Source of the DNA: a virus
Virus record (IMG/VR): IMGVR_UViG_3300037189_009658
Location: 1-26,008 of that record
Reading direction: 5' to 3' (one strand)
DNA: 26,008 nt
In this document: piece by piece, positions 12,994-20,232 of the stretch
How positions within the stretch are numbered: position 1 is the stretch's first letter
How the letters are laid out: each line of letters starts with the position of its first letter
Translations under genes and position numbers: made by a program
Notes under the pieces: model-generated
The model's database searches: none
What the model was told of the DNA's origin: nothing
Seen by the model: only the letters and a program-made list of their open reading frames with translations

Positions 12994-13425
12994 TTAGATT
13001 CCTAGGTCTTTCTCTGTCAGAATTTGGAACTTCCATCCACGGTCATGGCAAAACTCATCGGCTGCTTTCCACTTTTGTTGATTGACAATATATGTGTAGG
13101 ATTCTTGAAGATACTTCTTCGTTTTTCTTTGCTGCTTGGGTGGTTGAGTTTGACACTCCGGTTTGACTTCAATAATGTAAGTCATTACCGTGTTGTCTTT
13201 TCTTCGGACTTTTGCTATAAAGTCTGGAAAATATCGGTGCATTTTTTTGTCTACTGGATTGTAATAGGGTATATGAAGTTCTTCAGAACCCCACCAAACC
13301 ACGGCTGGATTGCTATCTAAATATTTCATAACGCGCACCTCCCACGACGAACGATATATGATATTCGTTGCATCTCCCTTGTATTTTTCTGGGTTTTGGG
13401 GTACAAATTTTCCTTTGTATGGCAT
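12994..13425 (-). CDS. 4: Head completion nuclease gp4 (TnsA-like)
   Basis: The 143-aa protein begins MPYKGKFVPQNPEKYKGDAT and contains YRSSWEVRVMKYLD, WGSEELHIPYYNP, HRYFPDFIAKV and YIIEVKPE. This is the T4 gp4 (gp50/65, 150 aa) head-completion family, which has a TnsA-like PD-(D/E)XK fold. Likely catalytic residues are E29, D68, E86 and K88. In T4 the protein is needed to finish filled heads so that tails can join. It is the first gene of the minus-strand operon and faces the gp48 operon across a 33-bp spacer. No clear ribosome site or minus-strand promoter is visible in that spacer. Confidence 0.88.
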   Translation of the reverse strand: MPYKGKFVPQNPEKYKGDATNIIYRSSWEVRVMKYLDSNPAVVWWGSEELHIPYYNPVDKKMHRYFPDFIAKVRRKDNTVMTYIIEVKPECQTQPPKQQRKTKKYLQESYTYIVNQQKWKAADEFCHDRGWKFQILTEKDLGI

Positions 13426-13430
13426 AAATA
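13423..13430 (+). promoter_or_regulatory. Late promoter candidate (CATAAATA) for the baseplate operon
   Basis: CATAAATA differs from TATAAATA at one base, and a start near 13436 gives a 23-base leader with TTAGGAA before the gp48 ATG at 13459. It is the only good promoter-like sequence in the divergent spacer and overlaps the start codon of gp4 on the other strand. A gp33 homologue in the same genome agrees with T4-type late promoters being used. Confidence 0.5.
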
Positions 13431-13458
13431 CTATCTAGTCAACTAATTAGGAAACTCC

Positions 13459-14787
13459 ATGGCTTTTTTCGGTCTCACAGACGTTAAATTCAATCAAGAA
13501 TCACCGAGAGTTGGACCATTGTCCGCTTTAGAGGGTTCATCATATGAATCTACTACATTAAGATATCCACAAGATGTGGGTAGCGTGAACAAAGGTCATT
13601 ACATGATCTTCTTTGTTCGTGAACAAACTAACACCGCATTTAAAGCTGGTGATAGAGGATATCGAGACTTTGCGACCAATCAACAAGATTTATTTGATTC
13701 GTTTAGTAACAGAGATTTATTCTCTGGTGGTGGTTTAACTGCTGGAAGAGAAACTTTTGCTGATAAGATTAACGGAGCATTAACGGGTGCGGTTTCAAGA
13801 GGCACTTCGTTTCTTTCCCAAAAGGGAGGAAAAATTGGTGGAAAAGTTTCTGGTGCAATTGACGGTTTTGTAAAAGGACCCCAACCACAAGAACAATTGA
13901 ATGATCAAAAATCGACTTCAATTGAACAATCGGTTAAATCAATCACAGATAAAAATTCATCAACCACCCTTGGCGGTAAGCTTTTAAAGAGAACGAGATT
14001 AACAAGTGACGCAATTGCGTTATACATGCCAGACACTTTGAATTTTGATTCTGAAGCAAATTACGATGAACTCAGACCGGGTGAAGAGGTGCTAGGACAA
14101 CTCTTGGCAGCTGCGCCCACAATGGTTGAATTTGTTAAAAATAAAGACTACAGAGGATTATTGAACGCTGCAAGAAAATCTGGTTTAGCATCAATTGTTG
14201 GACAACAACTCGCGGCGGCGGCTGGTATAGGTCCTGGAGTCTCTCGTTTGGGTACATTTGCAGCAACAGGTGGTATTGTGAATCCCATGCTTGAACTTAT
14301 CTATTCGTCACCAAGACTTCGTGATTTTCAATTTGAATTCATGTTTTATCCTAGAAGTGAAGCTGAGGCATTTGAGGTTCAAAAAATTATTGATCGTTTT
14401 AGATTTCATCAAGCACCAGAACTTGAGGGTGGTCTAGGAAGTCAAACTGGATTAATTATTCCACCATCAGAATTTGATATCAGATTTTATTATGGTGGTC
14501 GTGAAAATCCTAACATACCGCCAATAGCAACTTGTGTTTTACGCAGTGTTCAGGTCAACTTTGCTCCTAGAGGCTTTTCTGCTTATGAATCTATAGGAGA
14601 AAATTCTCCCGCTTTAGGTAGAACTGGTATGCCAGTTGCAATCACAATGACTCTTAGATTCCAAGAAACAACTTTTGTTACAAAAGAAGATTTTAATAAA
14701 CAGCTTACTATTGAAAGACCTGTTTCTGGAAAATCGGGAGAATATGCGGGCATAACTGAAGGCGTTGCTTTTGGTAAAATGAGATAA
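13459..14787 (+). CDS. 48: Baseplate tail-tube cap gp48
   Basis: The 442-aa protein begins MAFFGLTDVKFNQESPRVGP. Diagnostic parts lie in the centre and C-terminal half: IALYMPDTLNFDSEANYDEL, MLELIYSSPRLRDFQFEFMF, YPRSEAEAFEVQKIIDRFRF, PPSEFDIRFYYGG, NPNIPPIATCVL and the gp19-fold-like end VNFAPRGFSAYES with PVAITMTLRFQET. gp48 caps the baseplate centre and, with gp54, nucleates the tail tube. It is longer than T4 gp48 (364 aa); the extra length is a Gly/Ser-rich insert near 90-165 that is probably flexible. It is the first gene of the plus-strand baseplate operon, preceded by TTAGGAA. Confidence 0.85.
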   Translation: MAFFGLTDVKFNQESPRVGPLSALEGSSYESTTLRYPQDVGSVNKGHYMIFFVREQTNTAFKAGDRGYRDFATNQQDLFDSFSNRDLFSGGGLTAGRETFADKINGALTGAVSRGTSFLSQKGGKIGGKVSGAIDGFVKGPQPQEQLNDQKSTSIEQSVKSITDKNSSTTLGGKLLKRTRLTSDAIALYMPDTLNFDSEANYDELRPGEEVLGQLLAAAPTMVEFVKNKDYRGLLNAARKSGLASIVGQQLAAAAGIGPGVSRLGTFAATGGIVNPMLELIYSSPRLRDFQFEFMFYPRSEAEAFEVQKIIDRFRFHQAPELEGGLGSQTGLIIPPSEFDIRFYYGGRENPNIPPIATCVLRSVQVNFAPRGFSAYESIGENSPALGRTGMPVAITMTLRFQETTFVTKEDFNKQLTIERPVSGKSGEYAGITEGVAFGKMR

Positions 14788-14789
14788 AA

Positions 14790-15455
14790 ATGGCAAATTA
14801 CTTTAACAATTTTCCTCTCACGCTTTATTCTTTATCCGCAAACAATAAAGTAAGTTTAGATACTGTTACTAACATAACAGCAAGATTTGCTTTTGAAGAA
14901 AAATTAAAAGAAAATTCTTCTGCTTTTTATTCTTACGACATAAAAGACACGGATACACCAGAGATTATTGCCGCAAAGTATTACAATAATCCAGAACGAC
15001 ATTGGATTGTATTGATGTTTAATGACATCATTGATCCCCAATATGACTGGCCATTGAGGTATTCAAACTTTATAAGTTATGTAAATGAAAAATACGCGGC
15101 AAATGGTGCGGCAAATACTACAGTTCAAACAGGATTAACTTGGGCACAAAGCATCAATAATATTCATTCTTACTATCAGGTAAATACAAGAACTTTGTTA
15201 ATATCAACAGCAGACAAAAAAACTATAACTGAAAAAATTAAAATAACATCAAATGCGTATGCAAACTTGGCCGAAACAACTACAACATATACTTTACCAA
15301 ATGGTAAAGAAGTAAAAGAAACTGTCACGAAAGAGAAATTGACATATTATGAATATGAAATGGAACAAAATGAAGCCAAAAGAAAAATAAAATTAATTAA
15401 ACCAATTTTCATTAGCCAAATAGTTGAAGAGTTTAAGAGTATCATAAATCCATAA
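14790..15455 (+). CDS. 53: Baseplate wedge protein gp53
   Basis: A 221-aa protein beginning MANYFNNFPLTLYSLSANNK. SAFYSYDIKDTDTPEIIAAK with YYNNPERHWIVLMFNDIIDP and QYDWPLRYSNFISYVNEKY is the LysM-like gp53 core: the T4 protein (196 aa) has the same sequence of adhesion-like loop, Pro-Glu helix and WVLLMCND strand. gp53 clamps neighbouring wedges together when the six wedges close around the hub. After residue 100 comes a Thr-rich segment and a helical, Lys/Glu-rich C-terminus ending IVEEFKSIINP. The ATG follows the gp48 stop by two bases, and its stop overlaps the gp27 start (TAATG). Confidence 0.85.
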   Translation: MANYFNNFPLTLYSLSANNKVSLDTVTNITARFAFEEKLKENSSAFYSYDIKDTDTPEIIAAKYYNNPERHWIVLMFNDIIDPQYDWPLRYSNFISYVNEKYAANGAANTTVQTGLTWAQSINNIHSYYQVNTRTLLISTADKKTITEKIKITSNAYANLAETTTTYTLPNGKEVKETVTKEKLTYYEYEMEQNEAKRKIKLIKPIFISQIVEEFKSIINP

Positions 15456-16804
15456 TGACATTTTCTGAATCCACACAATATGTTTTAAAAGAAGCTACAC
15501 TTGAGACAACAGGTGGTCCTGTTTCTATTAATGCCCTCATAGAAGAAATAAATTTTTACGATAATTTGTTTTTGCCAGTTTCATCGGGTTCTGTTATTAT
15601 TACGGATACAGCAAATTTACTAAAAGAACTTGCGCTCAATGTTGATGTTTTAAAATTTCATATACAAAAAATTTCTGACAACACTTCGATGGAGTTTAAG
15701 AAAGCGTTTGTCATTTATAGCATTACTGATCGAAAAAATTTGAACAGTACAAGTGAGGCTTACGTATTAAATTTTGTTTCATCTGAATATTTGTTTTCTA
15801 GACAGCAAACGCTTCTTGGAAAATTTGAAGGAAAATATTCAGAATTGGTAAAACAAATATTGTCTAAAGATTTAAATGTTCCTAACGACAAAATTAAAAA
15901 CATAGAAGACTCTAATCGAATTGTAAAAGTTACTATTCCTAATATTAAACCTTTTGATGCGATTGAATGGTGTTCAAAGAGAGCAATAAGTTCTAGAGAT
16001 TTGCCAGAGTTTTTATTTTTTTCGAACAGAGAAGGTTATAATTTTACCACGCTATCTAATCTGATGTCAAGAGACACTGTGTTAAGAATAAATTTTTCGC
16101 CAAAAAACCTAGAAGAAGATGATCAGTGGGCGGAACTATCAAAGGCAAGAGGTTTAGAAGTAGAAAAACAAAGGGACATTATAGATAGAATTGATTCTGG
16201 TGTTGATTCTGGCATAATCCTTGGCTTTAATCCGTTAATGAGAACTTTTGGTTCCAAAACAATTAATGGTCAAGATGTTTATGATAAAGGACAACATGCA
16301 AATAAGAATGCTGATTTTTTCACTTTAATTAATCCTGACAACACAACCAATCAGGTAAGCTATAATGGTAAACAAGTTTTGACTGCGAACTATTTTGAAG
16401 GAATCGTTAAAAGCAAATATGTTAAAGAAAACGATCCAACTCTAGCATCAAAGACAGAAAGATATGAAGATATTCTTCTTCAAAGAGGTCAAATAATTTC
16501 CAAGTTGATGGAAAAAAGAGTGAAAGTTGTCATGCCCGGTAACTTTCAATTGACTTCGGGCGTTACAGTTGATCTAGATGCTCCTGGTTTTTCTATCAGA
16601 GAAAAAGGACAAGATCCTAGTCAAGATGTCTCGTTAAGTGGTAAATACATTATTGTTGCTGCAAGACATGTTTTGGGATTAAAAAGATTCGTGACGATTA
16701 TTGAGTTAGCTACAGACTCAACAAATGACTCAAGAAAAATAAAAACATCAGCGCAACAAATAGAAGCGATGAGAACTTACGATAAGATTACGGGCGCAAG
16801 ATAA
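15455..16804 (+). CDS. 27: Baseplate hub protein gp27-like
   Basis: The 449-aa protein (T4 gp27 is 391 aa) starts MTFSESTQYVLKEATLETTG, followed by a typical hub entry (INFYDNLFLPVSSGSVIITD, meaning a peripheral binding face). RKNLNSTSEAYVLNFVSSEY, FEGKYSELVKQIL and FDAIEWCSKRAISS agree with gp27-type hub barrels. The end GKYIIVAARHVLGLKRFVTI is the usual last barrel strand. Hub trimers join gp5 below to the tube initiator above. The gp5 homologue lies immediately downstream. Residues about 235-330 are a polar, Asn/Asp-rich insertion. Start is coupled to gp53 by TAATG. Confidence 0.8.
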   Translation: MTFSESTQYVLKEATLETTGGPVSINALIEEINFYDNLFLPVSSGSVIITDTANLLKELALNVDVLKFHIQKISDNTSMEFKKAFVIYSITDRKNLNSTSEAYVLNFVSSEYLFSRQQTLLGKFEGKYSELVKQILSKDLNVPNDKIKNIEDSNRIVKVTIPNIKPFDAIEWCSKRAISSRDLPEFLFFSNREGYNFTTLSNLMSRDTVLRINFSPKNLEEDDQWAELSKARGLEVEKQRDIIDRIDSGVDSGIILGFNPLMRTFGSKTINGQDVYDKGQHANKNADFFTLINPDNTTNQVSYNGKQVLTANYFEGIVKSKYVKENDPTLASKTERYEDILLQRGQIISKLMEKRVKVVMPGNFQLTSGVTVDLDAPGFSIREKGQDPSQDVSLSGKYIIVAARHVLGLKRFVTIIELATDSTNDSRKIKTSAQQIEAMRTYDKITGAR

Positions 16805-16807
16805 TTA

Positions 16808-17737
16808 ATGAACACGCAGAAAAATAACTTTGCTGGAAAAGACGGATTTATTTGGTGGACTGGTGCTGTTGAAGACAGACAAGATCCACTTAAATTAGGT
16901 CGATGTCGTGTGCGATGTTTGGGTTGGCACTCACCAAACAAAATGGAACTGCCTACGAAATTTCTACCTTGGGCCATACCAAGTGTGCCAATCAACATGC
17001 CGAACGTATATACACCACGTGAGGGTGATATGGTATTTGGTTTCTTTCTTGATGGAGAAAACGCACAGCAACCCGTAATGTTAGGTAGTTTTCCAAACAT
17101 ACCAATTAAAGCGCCTAATGCTCAACAACCTTTTAATGATCCAAGAACAAATTCAGAGTTGTCTGTGGCGCCAGTTAAACCATATGAATCGGCAACAAAT
17201 TATCCACGCAAATTGGATGAACCAACAACATCACGGCTGGCAAGAAATGATGCTAATTATCCTTCAGAAATCGTAACCGCAAAGAAAAGTAAACGAGCAA
17301 ATAAAGTTGAACCAGCATCATATTATGCGGCAAAATATCCTTATAATAATGTATATGAGTCCGAGTCTGGTCATGCTCTAGAATTTGATGATACAAAAGA
17401 TGCGGAACGTGTACACATTTATCATCGATCTGGTTCATATGTCGAATGGGCACCAGATGGTTCACGTTCAGAAAGAATACAAAAAGATAAATTTGAAGTT
17501 GTTGTTGGTAATGAAGCAATTTATATTAAAGGAGATGTTCAAGTTTATGTTGATGGAGATTACAACTTGAATGTTACTGGAGATATAAAAATTAACGGTA
17601 AAACAGTCAATATTAATCAAGGAACAAAGGGTGCTGCTCGTATTGGAGACAGCACACTTGATAACGATAGTGAGCGTAATGGACCAGATACAGGACAAAT
17701 CAAAACTGGTTCGGGCACAGTATTCATCGGAAACTAA
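16808..17737 (+). CDS. 5: Baseplate central spike gp5-like, without lysozyme domain
   Basis: A 309-aa protein. Residues 9-95 are the gp5 OB-fold: GKDGFIWWTGAVEDRQDPLK, LGRCRVRCLGWHSP, LPWAIPSVP, REGDMVFGFFLDGENAQQPV and MLGSFPNIP. A Pro-rich linker follows. ESGHALEFDDTKDAERVHIY is like VgrG/gp5 spikes, and the YIKGDVQVYVDGDYNLNVTG run matches beta-helix repeats. T4 gp5 (575 aa) has a lysozyme domain between OB-fold and helix, but here nothing resembles it. The last 35 residues (AARIGDSTLDND, then GQIKTGSGTVFIGN) resemble half of a PAAR tip. The spike pierces the outer membrane when the tail contracts. It follows gp27, its partner. Confidence 0.85.
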   Translation: MNTQKNNFAGKDGFIWWTGAVEDRQDPLKLGRCRVRCLGWHSPNKMELPTKFLPWAIPSVPINMPNVYTPREGDMVFGFFLDGENAQQPVMLGSFPNIPIKAPNAQQPFNDPRTNSELSVAPVKPYESATNYPRKLDEPTTSRLARNDANYPSEIVTAKKSKRANKVEPASYYAAKYPYNNVYESESGHALEFDDTKDAERVHIYHRSGSYVEWAPDGSRSERIQKDKFEVVVGNEAIYIKGDVQVYVDGDYNLNVTGDIKINGKTVNINQGTKGAARIGDSTLDNDSERNGPDTGQIKTGSGTVFIGN

Positions 17738-17749
17738 GATAAATAAACG

Positions 17750-18172
17750 ATGGCAACCATAATAACATCAACAGACCCAAGAATAACGGCTGAAAGAACG
17801 TTTAAAGATTTAGATTTATCTTTTATCATTCATCCCGTTAAGAAGGATATTAATAAACACACCAATGAATATGCGGTGATTAACTCCGTAAAAAATCTTG
17901 TTTCTACCAATTTTTATGAGAAACCTTTTAGACCAGAAATTGGTAGTGGAATTAGAAATTTATTATTCGAGAACGTTGATCCAATTATTTCAGCAAGACT
18001 AGAAAGAGCCATTCAGGAAACAATTACAAACTATGAGCCTAGGGTTTCAATATCAGGCATAAGAGCGACGGCTCGTCCAGATGAAAATTTATATAGTGTG
18101 TCGATGACATTTTTTATTATTAATAATCCGAGTCCTATTACGATTGACTTTTTTTTAGAAAGAATTAGATAA
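17750..18172 (+). CDS. 25: Baseplate wedge protein gp25
   Basis: The 140-aa protein matches the GPW_gp25 family: DLDLSFIIHPVKKDINKHTN, AVINSVKNLVSTNFYEKPFR, GSGIRNLLFENVDPIISARL and NYEPRVSISGIRA with the conserved E-P-R, then FFIINNPSPITIDFFLERIR. T4 gp25 has 132 aa. It forms the wedge core with gp6 and gp53 and contacts the sheath, starting sheath assembly. The gp6 gene follows after two bases. A GATAAATA at 17738 lies just before the ATG but is too close to serve this gene. Confidence 0.92.
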   Translation: MATIITSTDPRITAERTFKDLDLSFIIHPVKKDINKHTNEYAVINSVKNLVSTNFYEKPFRPEIGSGIRNLLFENVDPIISARLERAIQETITNYEPRVSISGIRATARPDENLYSVSMTFFIINNPSPITIDFFLERIR

Positions 18173-18174
18173 AA

Positions 18175-20232
18175 ATGGCAGACAGTTTATCAGTAACAAA
18201 TCTTGATTTCGACACAATCAAGGAAAACTTAAAAACATTTTTAAGTCAACAATCTGAATTCACTGACTATGATTTTGAAGGTTCTGGTCTTTCTGTTTTG
18301 CTTGATGTTCTTGCGTACAATACGCATTACCAAGCTTATTACTTAAATATGGTGGCAAATGAAGCGTTCATGGATACGGCTCTGTTAAGAGATTCTGTAG
18401 TTTCACACGCAAAAGTTTTAGGATATTTGCCATACTCACGTAAATCGCCACGTGCAACAATCAATTTCACTGTAAATACTTCAACATCTACAGCATCCAC
18501 TCTCACAATACCTAGAGGATTTAGATTTTTATCGGAAGATATTGACGGCGTTAGTTACAGTTTTGTTACCCTGGAAGAAGTAAAAGTAACAAAAGCAAAT
18601 ACGGATTTTACATTTTTAAATTTGCCTATCTATGAAGGTCAACTAGTTACATACACATATGTTCACAATGAATCGGCAAATCCTAAACAGATTTATACAT
18701 TACCAGATAAAGAAGTAGATACAACAACCGTTCAAGTTACTGTTCAACCGCTGGCGGAAAACAGTGAAGTCTTTGTTTATTCCTTAGCAACAGATTCTAG
18801 TAACACCAATACACAATCTGAAGTTTTTTATTTGCAAGAAGGCAAAAATCAACAATATGAAATTTATTTTGGCGATGATGTAATTGGTAAAAAATTACCC
18901 AATGGTTCCATACTGAATATCCAGTATCTTGTTACAAGCGGAGATGCTTCAAATAAAGCAAACAACTTTGTTGCGACAGACACTCTTACAGATTCGTTAA
19001 GCACAGTTCAAACAGATTTTATTATTGATCCTGTAAGTGCTGCTTCTGGTGGAGCAGAAAGAGAAAGTGTGGACGAAATTAAATTCTCTGCACCATTACA
19101 ATTCACAACACAGAATCGTTTGGTAACATATAAAGACTATGAATCTTATATTAAGAAAAATTATCCAGCAATAGATTCAATTTCTGTTTGGGGTGGAGAA
19201 GATGAGATACCTCCAATTTACGGAACAGTTTTTGTTTCTCTTAAACCAAGACAAAACTATTACATTTCAGAAGCAGAAAAGCAAAGAATTATTGACGAGG
19301 TGATTAAGCCCAAAGCTATTGTTGCCGTAAATACGATTATTCGTGATCCAGAATATTTGTATTTGCTTATCTCATCGAACGTTTTGTATAACTCTAAAAA
19401 AACAACATTGACGCAGGAACAGTTAAAAACAGCAGTTCGAAATGCTGTATTAAATTATAAGTCTCAGTATCTTGACAAATTTGATTCGACATTAGTTTTA
19501 TCAAAGCTTCAAGATGATATTGACAATGTTGACACAAATTCAATTATAGGTTCAGAAGTTAGCATTCGTGTACAAAAAAGATTTAAGCCAACTTTAGGTG
19601 AATCGAAACCATACACCATTGTCTTCAACGTTCCACTCCACAGAGGCACAATTAGTAACAAGCTGGCTTCAACTCCGTTCAGTATATTTGATTCTGATGG
19701 TGCTATACAAGAAGTCCAATTCGAAGAGGTACCCCAATCTTACTCTGGCATATCCTCAATTAACATTTTGGATCCTGGTCAAAACTATACAGGAACTCCA
19801 ACGGTCACAATTACCGGAGATGGAACTGGCGCTACTGCCGTTGCAAAGATTGTCAATGGCAAATTGAATAATATAAGCGTGATCAATCGAGGAATTAACT
19901 ATACAAGAGCAACTGTTACGATTGAGGGCGGAAATGGTTTTGGTGGAACTGCGGAAGCTGTAATTGACGCAAGAACCGGAACACTGAGTACCGTATATTA
20001 TGATAGCAATTCTCAAAAACAAACAATCACAGAAAACGCTGGTACAATCGATTACAATACTGGTATAGTTACATTAACAGACATTCGTATTCTTTCAGTG
20101 GCTTCTCTTGATGGTTATATTCGCATAAGTATAGAATCAGAAAAAGGTTTAATCAGCACAATTAGAAATACAATTATTACGCTAGACGAAACTGATCCAA
20201 CTGCGATTGCGACCACACTAGAACAAGTATAA
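18175..20232 (+). CDS. 6: Baseplate wedge protein gp6
   Basis: The 685-aa protein (T4 gp6 is 660 aa) shows the baseplate J-like pattern: TIKENLKTFLSQQSEFTDYD, FEGSGLSVLLDVLAYNTHYQ, AYYLNMVANEAFMDTALLRD and SVVSHAKVLGYLPYSRKSPR near the N-terminus. YFGDDVIGKKLPNGSIL and GGAERESVDEIKFSAPLQFT follow, with NRLVTYKDYESYI further on. gp6 dimers build the iris-like inner ring of the baseplate and move on contraction. Residues about 527-605 contain two copies of a Gly-Tyr motif (DPGQNYTGTPTVTITGDGTG and NRGINYTRATVTIEGGNGFG) that also occurs in the next gene and in gp8. The stop overlaps the next start (TAATG). Confidence 0.9.
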   Translation: MADSLSVTNLDFDTIKENLKTFLSQQSEFTDYDFEGSGLSVLLDVLAYNTHYQAYYLNMVANEAFMDTALLRDSVVSHAKVLGYLPYSRKSPRATINFTVNTSTSTASTLTIPRGFRFLSEDIDGVSYSFVTLEEVKVTKANTDFTFLNLPIYEGQLVTYTYVHNESANPKQIYTLPDKEVDTTTVQVTVQPLAENSEVFVYSLATDSSNTNTQSEVFYLQEGKNQQYEIYFGDDVIGKKLPNGSILNIQYLVTSGDASNKANNFVATDTLTDSLSTVQTDFIIDPVSAASGGAERESVDEIKFSAPLQFTTQNRLVTYKDYESYIKKNYPAIDSISVWGGEDEIPPIYGTVFVSLKPRQNYYISEAEKQRIIDEVIKPKAIVAVNTIIRDPEYLYLLISSNVLYNSKKTTLTQEQLKTAVRNAVLNYKSQYLDKFDSTLVLSKLQDDIDNVDTNSIIGSEVSIRVQKRFKPTLGESKPYTIVFNVPLHRGTISNKLASTPFSIFDSDGAIQEVQFEEVPQSYSGISSINILDPGQNYTGTPTVTITGDGTGATAVAKIVNGKLNNISVINRGINYTRATVTIEGGNGFGGTAEAVIDARTGTLSTVYYDSNSQKQTITENAGTIDYNTGIVTLTDIRILSVASLDGYIRISIESEKGLISTIRNTIITLDETDPTAIATTLEQV

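Noticed and set aside
5900-13425. The minus-strand block as an integrated foreign element
   Set aside because: Its genes are T4-like tail and head genes with the same base composition as the rest. No integrase, attachment repeats or insertion-sequence ends are visible.
17738-17745. GATAAATA as late promoter of gp25
   Set aside because: Transcription would start at the ATG itself, leaving no leader. It could only serve gp6 and beyond, for which there is no support.
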